Made by a program: the position numbers and the translations under genes. From Clostridiales bacterium UBA6388 (GTDB lineage Bacteria; Bacillota; Clostridia; Oscillospirales; Oscillospiraceae): DNA of 14,750 nt. The first letter of the stretch is position 1. Each line of letters begins with the position of its first letter. The DNA lies in assembly GCA_002437575.1 (NCBI GenBank), contig DJQK01000150.1:775-15524 (forward strand), in the 5' to 3' direction. Shown here in pieces: positions 7,538-13,851 of the stretch. Below the pieces are notes generated by a model. It was not told the DNA's origin. It was given only the letters and a program-made list of their open reading frames with translations, and did not search any database.

Positions 7538-7573
7538 TTGGGTTCCTCCATTATGTAGTTTTCGATAAAATCG

Positions 7574-7587
7574 GTATCCGAAGATAC
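7574..7587 (-). promoter_or_regulatory. UUCG-tetraloop hairpin at the 5' end of the bmp message
   Basis: On the minus strand GTATC-TTCG-GATAC forms a 5-bp stem closed by C-G around a UUCG tetraloop, an unusually stable loop. It starts at the position predicted for transcription start (about 7587). A stem at the extreme 5' end can protect mRNA from decay. A second small stem (CGAT-TTT-ATCG, 7563-7573) follows directly. Confidence 0.6.
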
Positions 7588-7593
7588 ACGTTT

Positions 7594-7622
7594 ATTGTAC
7601 ATACATTCTACCCCGCTGTCAA
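7594..7622 (-). promoter_or_regulatory. Sigma-A promoter of the bmp/nup operon
   Basis: Read on the minus strand: a perfect -35 TTGACA (7622-7617), a 17-base spacer and -10 TACAAT (7599-7594), one base off consensus. The predicted start near 7587 leaves a leader of about 50 bases, too short for a purine riboswitch, with GGAGG before the bmp ATG. The promoter reads a strong basal sequence; any control would need a repressor or act after initiation. Confidence 0.88.
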
Positions 7623-7675
7623 CACCGTGCAAACGAAAAAAGAGCCCCCCAAAAAAATTTTCAGGAGCAAAAGCC

Positions 7676-7705
7676 TTGACGAAGCCTGCCGTCCGCCGCT
7701 ACAAT
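7676..7705 (+). promoter_or_regulatory. Sigma-A promoter of the adenosine deaminase gene
   Basis: TTGACG (7676-7681), an 18-base spacer and TACAAT (7700-7705) form a good sigma-A promoter, with start expected near 7712 and a leader of only about 23 bases that contains the ribosome site. It diverges from the bmp promoter; 53 bases with A- and T-tracts lie between the two -35 boxes, room for a shared regulator, although no clear operator was found. Confidence 0.83.
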
Positions 7706-7734
7706 GAAAAAAAGAAGAAAAAGGAGCGACCTGT

Positions 7735-8754
7735 ATGGATCTTTCCAAGCTTCCCATGATCGAGCTGCACCTGCATCTGGACGGCGCGATCCCGCCCGAG
7801 ACGATGTGGGACTTAGCCAAAGAAAAGGGCATTGCGCTGAGCGCGGAAACGCTGGACGGATTTCGGGCGTGGCTGGTGGAAACGTCGGACTGCGCGGATG
7901 TGAACACGTATCTGGCCCGGTTCGAGCTTCCCTTGCAGCTCATGCAGGAGCCGGAGGATATCGTCCGTGTGACGCACGATGTATTACAAGCGCTGGCCCG
8001 GCAGGGGCATCTTTACGACGAGATCCGCTTCGCCCCGCAGCTGCACAAAAGAAACGGCCTTTCGCAGAAGCAGGCCGTCGAGGCGGTGCTGGAAGGACGC
8101 CGGCAGGCCTTGGAGGAAAACCCCGGCTACGGCGCGGGGATACTTCTCTGCGCGATGTGCATCGGCCCCGAGACGGTCAATATGGAAGAAAACCTGGAAA
8201 CCGTGCGCCTTGCAAAGGAATCTCTGGGCCGCGGCGTTGTGGGCGCGGATCTTGCCGGTGCGGAGGGCATTGTGCCGCTCTCCAATTTCCGGCCGGTTTT
8301 TGCGCTTGCAAACGAGCTCGGCGTTCCGGCGACGTGCCACGCGGGAGACTCGCAGGGGCCTGATACGGTGCGCGACGCAATGTCCTTCGGCGTGAGGCGC
8401 ATTGGCCACGGGCATCATATTGCGGGCGACCCCGCGCTTGTGCAGGAGGCGATCGAACGCGGCGTGACGCTGGAAATTTGCCCGACGAGCAACATCCAGT
8501 GCCACACGCAGCCATCCTACGCCGAACACCCGGCCAAAAAGCTTTTGGATGAGGGCGTGCGCCTTACCATCAGCACCGACAACATGACGCTGGCCGCCGT
8601 GAATTTACAAGATGAGTACCGGCGCTGCCTTCAGGACATGGGCTTTACCGAAGAGGACCTCAAAAAGACGATTTTATACGCCGCCGAGGCCGTCTTCCTG
8701 TCCGAAAACGAAAAAGCTGCGCTGATAGAGCGCGTGAAGGCGCGTCTTTCGTAA
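7735..8754 (+). CDS. add: Adenosine deaminase-family protein
   Basis: A 339-residue cytoplasmic metal-dependent amidohydrolase expected to turn adenosine into inosine plus ammonia. Motifs in order: metal ligands H12 and H14 with ribose-contacting D16 (ELHLHLDGAIP), the LAG loop at 173-175, metal ligand H202 in TCHAGD, H225 in RRIGHGHH, and D282 in STDN. Length matches the family. Two positions differ from the textbook enzyme. The HAGE glutamate that protonates the purine ring is D205, and the second Asp of the STDDP motif is N283. Metal ligands are all kept, so it is probably an active deaminase, but substrate or rate may differ. AAGGAG lies 8 bases before the ATG. It is divergent from the nucleoside transporter operon, which supports a salvage role. 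Confidence 0.88.
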   Translation: MDLSKLPMIELHLHLDGAIPPETMWDLAKEKGIALSAETLDGFRAWLVETSDCADVNTYLARFELPLQLMQEPEDIVRVTHDVLQALARQGHLYDEIRFAPQLHKRNGLSQKQAVEAVLEGRRQALEENPGYGAGILLCAMCIGPETVNMEENLETVRLAKESLGRGVVGADLAGAEGIVPLSNFRPVFALANELGVPATCHAGDSQGPDTVRDAMSFGVRRIGHGHHIAGDPALVQEAIERGVTLEICPTSNIQCHTQPSYAEHPAKKLLDEGVRLTISTDNMTLAAVNLQDEYRRCLQDMGFTEEDLKKTILYAAEAVFLSENEKAALIERVKARLS

Positions 8755-8763
8755 CGGAAAACG

Positions 8764-8793
8764 AAAAGCATCCGGAAACCCGGATGCTTTTTT
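8764..8793. terminator. Bidirectional intrinsic terminator after the deaminase gene
   Basis: AAAAGCATCCGG (8764-8775) pairs perfectly with CCGGATGCTTTT (8780-8791) around loop AAAC, with a six-T run at 8788-8793. The A-run on the other side gives a T-run for the minus strand. It stands 10 bases after the deaminase stop and 4 bases beyond the end of the convergent gene. Confidence 0.92.
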
Positions 8794-8796
8794 GCA

Positions 8797-9570
8797 CTAT
8801 TTCAGGCCCATGATGTAAACGACGACCGCCATGATCGTCAGAGCCGTCCAGCTCAGATAGCGGCTCAGCATTTCCCACTCCGACGGCTCGGCATTTTCAA
8901 CGTCGCGGATCTGGAACGACAGATTCCAGCGGAACAGCTCGTCCGCGTACAAGATGGAAAATGCGGTGACGATGCTCACCACGACCGCGCCGAACCAGAC
9001 AAGCCAGTCTCCCTTGTGCGTCAGCTCCGGTGCAAGCGCGATGCGCAGAATATCTGCTGCGTCCGGCTTCACAGGGTCGACGGCGTTTCCGTCCGCGTCC
9101 TTCCAGACGCCGTCGTCCGTGACAAAATAGACCCCCGAGCTATCATCCGGGCTATCTTCTGCGGGGAAAAGCTGCGTAACATCCCCGGACGGCCAGAAGC
9201 CGCCGCGAAACAGAAGCGTTTCGCCGTCGTAGAGTTCCACGCCGATCATGTCAGAGGGGCAGAACGTAATATCTGCAAGCGCCGACGGGTCTTCTACGAT
9301 CGTGTAGGGGCCGTAGACTGTATCGCCGCAGCGGAAGGTCACGGCTGTTTTGTCGCCGGACACGGTAAATTCGGCGGGCTTTCCCTCAAGCTTCCCCGAG
9401 TAGATGGTCGCGCCATTTTCTTCCGCCGGGACAAAAATTTCGTCCTGATACAAAACGCCGACGCGCGAGATGCTCGCGTGGTAGATGACGGCAAACACCG
9501 CCATCAGCACGAGCAGCAACAGCAAAATGCCTTTCTGATACCAATTGAGGTCCTTGATTTTCTGCTTCAT
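8797..9570 (-). CDS. Membrane protein of unknown function with a large extracytoplasmic domain
   Basis: I do not recognise this 257-residue protein. It has a short basic start (MKQKIKDLNWYQK), one membrane helix at about 13-32, then about 155 residues rich in beta-type sequence and Asp/Gly (for example GVYFVTDDGVWKDADGNAV), and two more helices at about 188-208 and 237-254. With the N terminus inside, the central part should lie outside the membrane. Two Cys (81 and 104) fall in that part. The ATG at 9570 has AAGGAGG 4 bases upstream; the long frame further upstream overlaps the Cys-rich gene and is rejected. It is the second gene of a pair, 31 bases after the C_GCAxxG_C_C gene, so the two are probably co-transcribed. 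Confidence 0.8.
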   Translation of the reverse strand: MKQKIKDLNWYQKGILLLLLVLMAVFAVIYHASISRVGVLYQDEIFVPAEENGATIYSGKLEGKPAEFTVSGDKTAVTFRCGDTVYGPYTIVEDPSALADITFCPSDMIGVELYDGETLLFRGGFWPSGDVTQLFPAEDSPDDSSGVYFVTDDGVWKDADGNAVDPVKPDAADILRIALAPELTHKGDWLVWFGAVVVSIVTAFSILYADELFRWNLSFQIRDVENAEPSEWEMLSRYLSWTALTIMAVVVYIMGLK

Positions 9571-9601
9571 GCTGCCTCCTTTCCAAACGGAAACGGCGGT
9601 T

Positions 9602-10057
9602 TTACGGATTGGGATGCTCGTCCAGATACTTGCCCAGAATGTCGGCAGCGCATTTGCAGAGTTCTCCGCAGGGGCGCTTTTTGTAATAGCTGTCGGTCCG
9701 CGCCTCGGGCGGCTTGGGCTTGAAGTTTTCGTCCAGCCCCAGAAGCTCGCGGCAGATGATCGAGCCGTTTTCCTGCTTGAATTCGTCTGCCAGGGCGCGG
9801 ATGAGCTCATACTGCGCGGCCTTGCCCGCTTTGTCCCTGGGGTCACTGTATCCATAGCGAAGGCCGAGGGCGAGGTACATGCCGCTCAGCGTGCCGCAGA
9901 CCTGCCGCATCCCGCCGATGCCGCCGCCAAAGGACGAGGCCAGCTTCGCCTTCGTCTCCGTGTCTAACTCTGAATCCTCCGTACAGGCCAGAAACACTGC
10001 CTGTGCGCAGTTGTAGCCGCTTTCAAACAATTCCTTTGCGCGTGCGCCGTAGTCCAT
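9602..10057 (-). CDS. C_GCAxxG_C_C family putative redox-active protein
   Basis: This 151-residue protein matches the C_GCAxxG_C_C family, small cytoplasmic proteins with conserved cysteines presumed to be redox-active or metal-binding; no firm function is known. Visible marks are C17 in SGYNCAQAV, the Gly-rich GGGIGGMRQVCGTLSGM (44-60) with C54, C102 in ICRELLG, and C130 with C134 and C136 near the end (PCGELCKC). There is no signal peptide or membrane segment. An AAGGAG ribosome site lies about 9 bases before the ATG at 10057. It is the first gene of a pair with a membrane protein of unknown function, and has its own promoter. Confidence 0.88.
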   Translation of the reverse strand: MDYGARAKELFESGYNCAQAVFLACTEDSELDTETKAKLASSFGGGIGGMRQVCGTLSGMYLALGLRYGYSDPRDKAGKAAQYELIRALADEFKQENGSIICRELLGLDENFKPKPPEARTDSYYKKRPCGELCKCAADILGKYLDEHPNP

Positions 10058-10093
10058 TGCGTTTTCTCCTTTTCGTTTGTATTCTCCAAGTCT

Positions 10094-10122
10094 ACTTTAC
10101 CATAGTTTTGGCCTCTGTTCAA
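10094..10122 (-). promoter_or_regulatory. Probable sigma-A promoter of the Cys-rich/membrane protein pair
   Basis: On the minus strand TTGAAC (10122-10117), a 17-base spacer and TAAAGT (10099-10094) lie 37 bases before the start codon. Both boxes are one or two bases off consensus. Confidence 0.65.
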
Positions 10123-10144
10123 GAGCCCTGCGGTGTGATAAAAT
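10116..10144 (+). promoter_or_regulatory. Possible extended -10 promoter of the radical SAM gene
   Basis: TGTGATAAAAT (10134-10144) reads as an extended -10 element (TG one base before GATAAA), about 28 bases before the start codon of the radical SAM gene. No good -35 box is present; the region where it would be overlaps the -35 box of the divergent promoter. If both are used they would compete for polymerase. Confidence 0.4.
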
Positions 10145-10172
10145 GAGGCCATAACGCAAAAAGGAGACCGCC

Positions 10173-11027
10173 ATGCGCTTTTCCCGCTGCTATCTGGAAA
10201 TTACGAACCGCTGCAACCTGTCGTGCAGCTTCTGCCCGAAAACGAGCCGCGCGCCCCGAACGCTGACAAAAGAAGAATTTCGGGAGCTTGCCGGAAAGCT
10301 TCGGCCGTATACGGACTATTTGTACCTGCACGTCATGGGCGAGCCGCTGCTGCATCCGGACTTGCCGGCGATTTTTGAGATCGCAGGGGAGCTCGGCTTT
10401 CGCGTCGTGCTCACGACGAACGGAACGCTGCTTCCCGCACGAAAAGAGGCGCTTCTCGCTGCGCCTGCGCTTTATAAGGTGAATATCAGCCTGCACTCGT
10501 TTGAGGCGAACGAAGCGGGCTCGTTCGACGCGTACCTCGACGGCTGCTTTTCCTTTGCACAGGCGGCGAGCGGGGAGGGCAAGCTCGTCGATCTTCGCCT
10601 CTGGAATCTCGACGGCGAGACGACGAAGGGCGAGAACGCGAAAAACGCGGACATTCTGCGGCGATTGGAGCAATATTTTCCGCAGCCGTGGACGAAAAAC
10701 ACGTGGGGCTGGCGGCTTTGCAGCCGCGCGTTCATCCACTACGCCGAAAAATTCGACTGGCCCGACCTGTCCGCAGACGAAGCGTCGGAAGCCGGCACGT
10801 GCCGGGCGCTCAAGGACCAGATCGCGGTCTTGTCCGACGGAACCGTTGTGCCGTGCTGTTTGGACCACGAGGGCGATATTGCGCTCGGAAACCTCTTTGC
10901 GCAGGACTTGCCGGACATTCTGGCGGATAACGCCGCAACAACGCTTCTTTCCGGCTTTCAGACCAGAAAGCTCGAACATCCCCTCTGCCGCCGCTGCGGC
11001 TACGCAAGACGGTTTGGCCGATTTTGA
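10173..11027 (+). CDS. Radical SAM protein with SPASM/twitch-like C-terminal cysteines
   Basis: This 284-residue protein has the radical SAM iron-sulfur motif C14-NLS-C18-SF-C21, followed by MGEPLLHPDL (55-64) and TTNGTLL (81-87), the usual S-adenosylmethionine-contacting strands. The C-terminal part carries further cysteines: C210 in GTCRALKD, C228-C229 in SDGTVVPCCLDHEGD, and C272/C275 near the end. This layout suggests one auxiliary iron-sulfur cluster of the SPASM/twitch type. Such enzymes modify peptides, proteins or small molecules. No precursor peptide or maturation partner gene is adjacent, so the substrate is unknown. AAAAAGGAG precedes the ATG. It stands alone, divergent from the Cys-rich protein gene and convergent with the DUF218 gene. 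Confidence 0.9.
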   Translation: MRFSRCYLEITNRCNLSCSFCPKTSRAPRTLTKEEFRELAGKLRPYTDYLYLHVMGEPLLHPDLPAIFEIAGELGFRVVLTTNGTLLPARKEALLAAPALYKVNISLHSFEANEAGSFDAYLDGCFSFAQAASGEGKLVDLRLWNLDGETTKGENAKNADILRRLEQYFPQPWTKNTWGWRLCSRAFIHYAEKFDWPDLSADEASEAGTCRALKDQIAVLSDGTVVPCCLDHEGDIALGNLFAQDLPDILADNAATTLLSGFQTRKLEHPLCRRCGYARRFGRF

Positions 11028-11203
11028 ACGGTTTTTAAGAATTCTTCATGGTTCGTTTACAGACTGTTCACCAACAAAACCCAAGAAAAAAGTATCCTAT
11101 AGTCACAGGGAAGCTGGGGAGCGGGAAAACCTGCAAACAGCCGACAGCGACTCTGTTTCTTCATAAATGCTTTCACCAAATCTCCTCTCTTTCACAAAAA
11201 ATG
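11028..11203. other. Non-coding stretch after the radical SAM gene, AT-richer than its surroundings
   Basis: About 175 bases between the radical SAM stop and the terminator contain no gene I can support. It is visibly richer in A and T than the flanking genes. Features seen are the palindrome AAGAATTCTT just after the stop (around 11037-11046) and a small stem GCGGG-AAAA-CCTGC (11121-11134) nested in a second weak arm (GCTG 11113-11116 with CAGC 11138-11141). No ribosome site followed by a convincing small frame was found. It is most likely a 3' untranslated region; a small RNA is possible but unsupported. Confidence 0.4.
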
Positions 11204-11233
11204 CGCGGACGCTCAAGCGTCCGCGTATTTTTT
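11204..11233. terminator. Bidirectional intrinsic terminator between radical SAM and DUF218 genes
   Basis: CGCGGACGC (11204-11212) pairs perfectly with GCGTCCGCG (11217-11225) around loop TCAA. On the plus strand a T-run follows (TATTTTTT, 11226-11233); on the minus strand the preceding AAAAAATG gives CATTTTTT. It lies 6 bases beyond the end of the convergent minus-strand gene. Confidence 0.92.
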
Positions 11234-11239
11234 CGCCTC

Positions 11240-11968
11240 TCACAGCGCCGCCTTCACGAAGGCAAACACCTCGCGCAGCAGATAATTGACCCTTAAAATT
11301 TCCGGCCACGTCGGACTGGCAAGCCCATAGGCCTCCATGCCCAGCTTCCGCGCCAGAAATTTAGCCCGGCAGAGGTGAAAATCGCTCGTGATGATCAGAA
11401 CCTTGCTCGTATCGATGCCGAGCGGCTCGACAAGCGCTCTGGAAAACGCTAAATTTTCCCGCGTGTCCGACGCTTTTTCCTCAAGCAGGATGCGGCTTTC
11501 ATCAATGCCGCGGCCGATCAGATACTTTGCCATCACGGAAGCTTCGGTGTACTGCTCGTCCGGGCCCTGCCCGCCGGAGACGACGGCTTCGGCCCTCGGG
11601 TGCTCGGTCAGATACGTATAGGCCAGATCCAGCCGCTTTTTGAGCGTCAGCGACGGCTGGTCTCCCTGCACCTGTGCGCCCAGAACCACGACAAATTCCG
11701 GTGCGCTTCCGTCCGTGAATGTGTCCGACCGGCCATCGCGGTCAATATAGAGCATTGCGCCGAACACCGTCAGCATACAAAAGGCGGTAAGCGTCAGTAA
11801 GATCACGCGCCACGTCCTCTCCTTCTTTTTCCCGCGCACGAGCCGCAGCAGCAGACACACCGCGCTGAGGCCCAGAAAGCAGATGCCGGTCATCGCGATG
11901 TGAAATGGGATCGCGATGCACAAGACGCCGAGAACTGCGAAAAACCCGGCAAGCACGAAAAGCATCAT
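11240..11968 (-). CDS. DUF218 (YdcF/SanA-like) membrane protein
   Basis: A 242-residue protein with three N-terminal membrane helices (about 2-20, 25-43 and 54-74) and a DUF218 domain from about residue 91. Family marks are FVVVLGAQV (92-100), the SGGQG loop (131-135), E143 in the following helix, LLEEKASDTRENL (161-173) and ITSDFHLCRAK (193-203). DUF218 proteins such as SanA and YdcF are linked to cell-envelope integrity or peptidoglycan-related metabolism, but no reaction is established; YdcF has been reported to bind S-adenosylmethionine. The start at 11968 overlaps the ABC-F stop as ATGA, with GGAGG 7 bases upstream; a second ATG follows directly. It is the last gene of the holA-rnmV-ABC-F run. 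Confidence 0.9.
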   Translation of the reverse strand: MMLFVLAGFFAVLGVLCIAIPFHIAMTGICFLGLSAVCLLLRLVRGKKKERTWRVILLTLTAFCMLTVFGAMLYIDRDGRSDTFTDGSAPEFVVVLGAQVQGDQPSLTLKKRLDLAYTYLTEHPRAEAVVSGGQGPDEQYTEASVMAKYLIGRGIDESRILLEEKASDTRENLAFSRALVEPLGIDTSKVLIITSDFHLCRAKFLARKLGMEAYGLASPTWPEILRVNYLLREVFAFVKAAL

Positions 11969-13851
11969 ACGCCGTCCTCCAACTGAAGGCTCAAGCTCTC
12001 CCACTCGTCCATCATGCCGGAAAGCTTCGTTTCCTCTTCCTGCTTTTCCTCCATGAGTTTTGCGAGCGCCTGATAGTCGGAGCTGGCCGCCGCGATCTTT
12101 TCGTCAAATTCCGCGATCAGCGTCTCCTGCTTTTCAATGTCCCGCTCGAGCGCTTTGATCTTCTTTTCGATCGCCTTGCTGCCGCCGGTGCTTTTGGGCT
12201 TTTCCTTTTTCTCGCGCTTTTCCTTTGCGGCGGGCACGGCCTGCATCGCCTCAAAGGCCTTGATCGAGCGGTATTTTTCGTACCCGCAGGGGTAATCGCG
12301 AATGGTCTGGTTCTCAAGCTCCCAGATGCGCGTGGCGAATTTGTCCACAAAATAGCGGTCGTGCGAGACGAACAGCAGCGCCCCTTCGTATTCCTCCAGC
12401 GCGTCTTCGACCCATTCGCGCGAGGCCAGATCCAGATGGTTCGTCGGCTCGTCGAGGATCAAAAGGTTGATCTTCTCGTCCATCAGCATACAAAGCCGCA
12501 GCCGCGACTGCTCGCCGCCGGAAAGAGACCCCACCGTCTTAAAAACGTCCTCGCCCTCAAATAAATAGGCGCCCAGCCGGTCGCGCGCAGTCTGCACGGT
12601 GCAGTTTTTTTCATAGAGCATCGTATCGAGTAACGTCCGCTCGGGGTGCGCGAAGTGGATGATCTGCGGCAGATACGCCCACTTGACCGTGGGGCCGAAT
12701 TTGATCTTGCCTGCGCCGGCCTCCTCGCCGAGCAGGACCTTCAAAAACGTCGTTTTGCCGGTGCCGTTGTCGCCCAGAAGCGCGATGCGCTCGCCGCCTG
12801 TGACCTGCAAGTCGACGTCGTGGAACAGCGTCCGGCCGTCAAACGCTTTTCCGAGACCCTTGACAGACAGCACTTCGTCTCCAAAAAAGTCCCGCTCTGC
12901 AAAACGCGCGCGCATGGTCTTTTCCGTCTTCGGCTTTTCGGTTTTTTCGATACGCTCCATGCGGTGCTGGATGGACATGGCGCGGCGATAGAGCGTGCGG
13001 TTGTTGATGCCCCAACCCTTCATGCGCTCAAGCGTGAAGCCGAGCTGTCCGAGCTTGGCCTGTTCTTTTTCATACTGCTTGAGCTGCAATTCAAAACGCG
13101 CCTGCTTTTCCTGCACGTAAAACGAGTAGTTGCCGGAATAAAACTCGGCCTTGCCGTTGGAAATTTCGATGATGCGGCTGACCACGCGGTCTAAAAAATA
13201 CCGGTCGTGCGAGATCGTCAGCACCGTGCCCTTGAAGCGCGAGATATATTCCTCCAGCCACTCCACCGCGTGCATATCGAGATGGTTCGTCGGCTCGTCG
13301 AGAAGCAGGATATCCGTTTTTTCCAGAAGCAGCCGCGCAAGGTTCACCCGCGTTTTTTCTCCGCCGGACAAAGACGAAAACAGCTGCTCGCGCTGGGCAG
13401 GCGTGATCATCAGGCCGTTGCAGATCTTGTCGGTCTCGGTGTCGATTTCATACCCGCCGCCCGCTTCAAAGCGGCTCGTGAGCGCGTCATACTCCGATAA
13501 TAGTTCCTTCGGCGTGTGCTCGGTCATCGATTTTTCGAGCTCGCGCATCCGAGCGCGTATTTTATCGAGGCCGGAAAAGGCCGCGCGGAGCACGTCGTTT
13601 ACCGTAAACTGCGCCGGATAGACCGGGATCTGCGAAATGAGGCCGACCTTTTTTCCCTGCGCGAAGGCAATTTCGCCGGAATTATAGTCCATTTCGCCGG
13701 TTAAGATTTTGAACAGCGTCGTCTTGCCCGCGCCGTTCTTGCCGAGCAGACCCACGCGTTCGCCCGACTGCACGTCAAAGCTGATGCCGTCGAGTAAATT
13801 TTCGTCCTCGTCAAAGCTCTTGACGAGGTCTTTTACTGAAATGTCGATCAT
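11965..13851 (-). CDS. ABC-F family ATPase (ribosome-associated type)
   Basis: This 628-residue soluble protein has two ABC domains and no membrane segment. Domain 1 has Walker A GKNGAGKTT (37-45), LSGGE (161-165) and Walker B ILLLDEPTNHLD (181-192). A charged linker (about 245-320), which in ABC-F proteins reaches toward the P-site tRNA, follows. Domain 2 has GDNGTGKTT (360-368), LSGGE (443-447) and LLILDEPTNHLD (463-474). Residues about 540-625 are Lys/Glu-rich and should form a C-terminal coiled coil, as in Uup/YdiF-type members. The family works on the ribosome to relieve stalled states; some members give antibiotic resistance, but nothing here marks this one as such. Both active sites look intact. 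The start overlaps the rnmV stop as ATGA; its ribosome site (GGGGAAG) is weak, so translation probably depends on coupling. Confidence 0.93.
   Translation of the reverse strand: MIDISVKDLVKSFDEDENLLDGISFDVQSGERVGLLGKNGAGKTTLFKILTGEMDYNSGEIAFAQGKKVGLISQIPVYPAQFTVNDVLRAAFSGLDKIRARMRELEKSMTEHTPKELLSEYDALTSRFEAGGGYEIDTETDKICNGLMITPAQREQLFSSLSGGEKTRVNLARLLLEKTDILLLDEPTNHLDMHAVEWLEEYISRFKGTVLTISHDRYFLDRVVSRIIEISNGKAEFYSGNYSFYVQEKQARFELQLKQYEKEQAKLGQLGFTLERMKGWGINNRTLYRRAMSIQHRMERIEKTEKPKTEKTMRARFAERDFFGDEVLSVKGLGKAFDGRTLFHDVDLQVTGGERIALLGDNGTGKTTFLKVLLGEEAGAGKIKFGPTVKWAYLPQIIHFAHPERTLLDTMLYEKNCTVQTARDRLGAYLFEGEDVFKTVGSLSGGEQSRLRLCMLMDEKINLLILDEPTNHLDLASREWVEDALEEYEGALLFVSHDRYFVDKFATRIWELENQTIRDYPCGYEKYRSIKAFEAMQAVPAAKEKREKKEKPKSTGGSKAIEKKIKALERDIEKQETLIAEFDEKIAAASSDYQALAKLMEEKQEEETKLSGMMDEWESLSLQLEDGV

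Noticed and set aside
5525..7558. A 677-codon open frame on the plus strand
   Set aside because: It lies antisense to the BMP lipoprotein and ABC ATPase genes, which have clear family motifs. Its product is low-complexity, rich in Gly, Asp, Val and Leu, with no recognisable domain; long antisense frames are expected in GC-rich coding DNA.
7627..7640. Catabolite-response (cre) half-site TGCAAACG near the bmp -35 box
   Set aside because: Only the left half fits; the right half lacks the required CA, so CcpA control is not supported.
7538..7734. Purine riboswitch upstream of the nucleoside transporter or deaminase
   Set aside because: Predicted leaders are only about 50 and 23 bases, too short for the aptamer, and no purine-aptamer core was seen.
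9571..9855. N-terminal extension of the unknown membrane protein
   Set aside because: It overlaps the C_GCAxxG_C_C gene out of frame and is Ser/Arg-rich; ATG 9570 with AAGGAGG is a better start.
11048..11296. Small plus-strand frame of 82 codons after the radical SAM gene
   Set aside because: It runs through the terminator and into the antisense of the DUF218 gene, has no ribosome site and no recognisable sequence.
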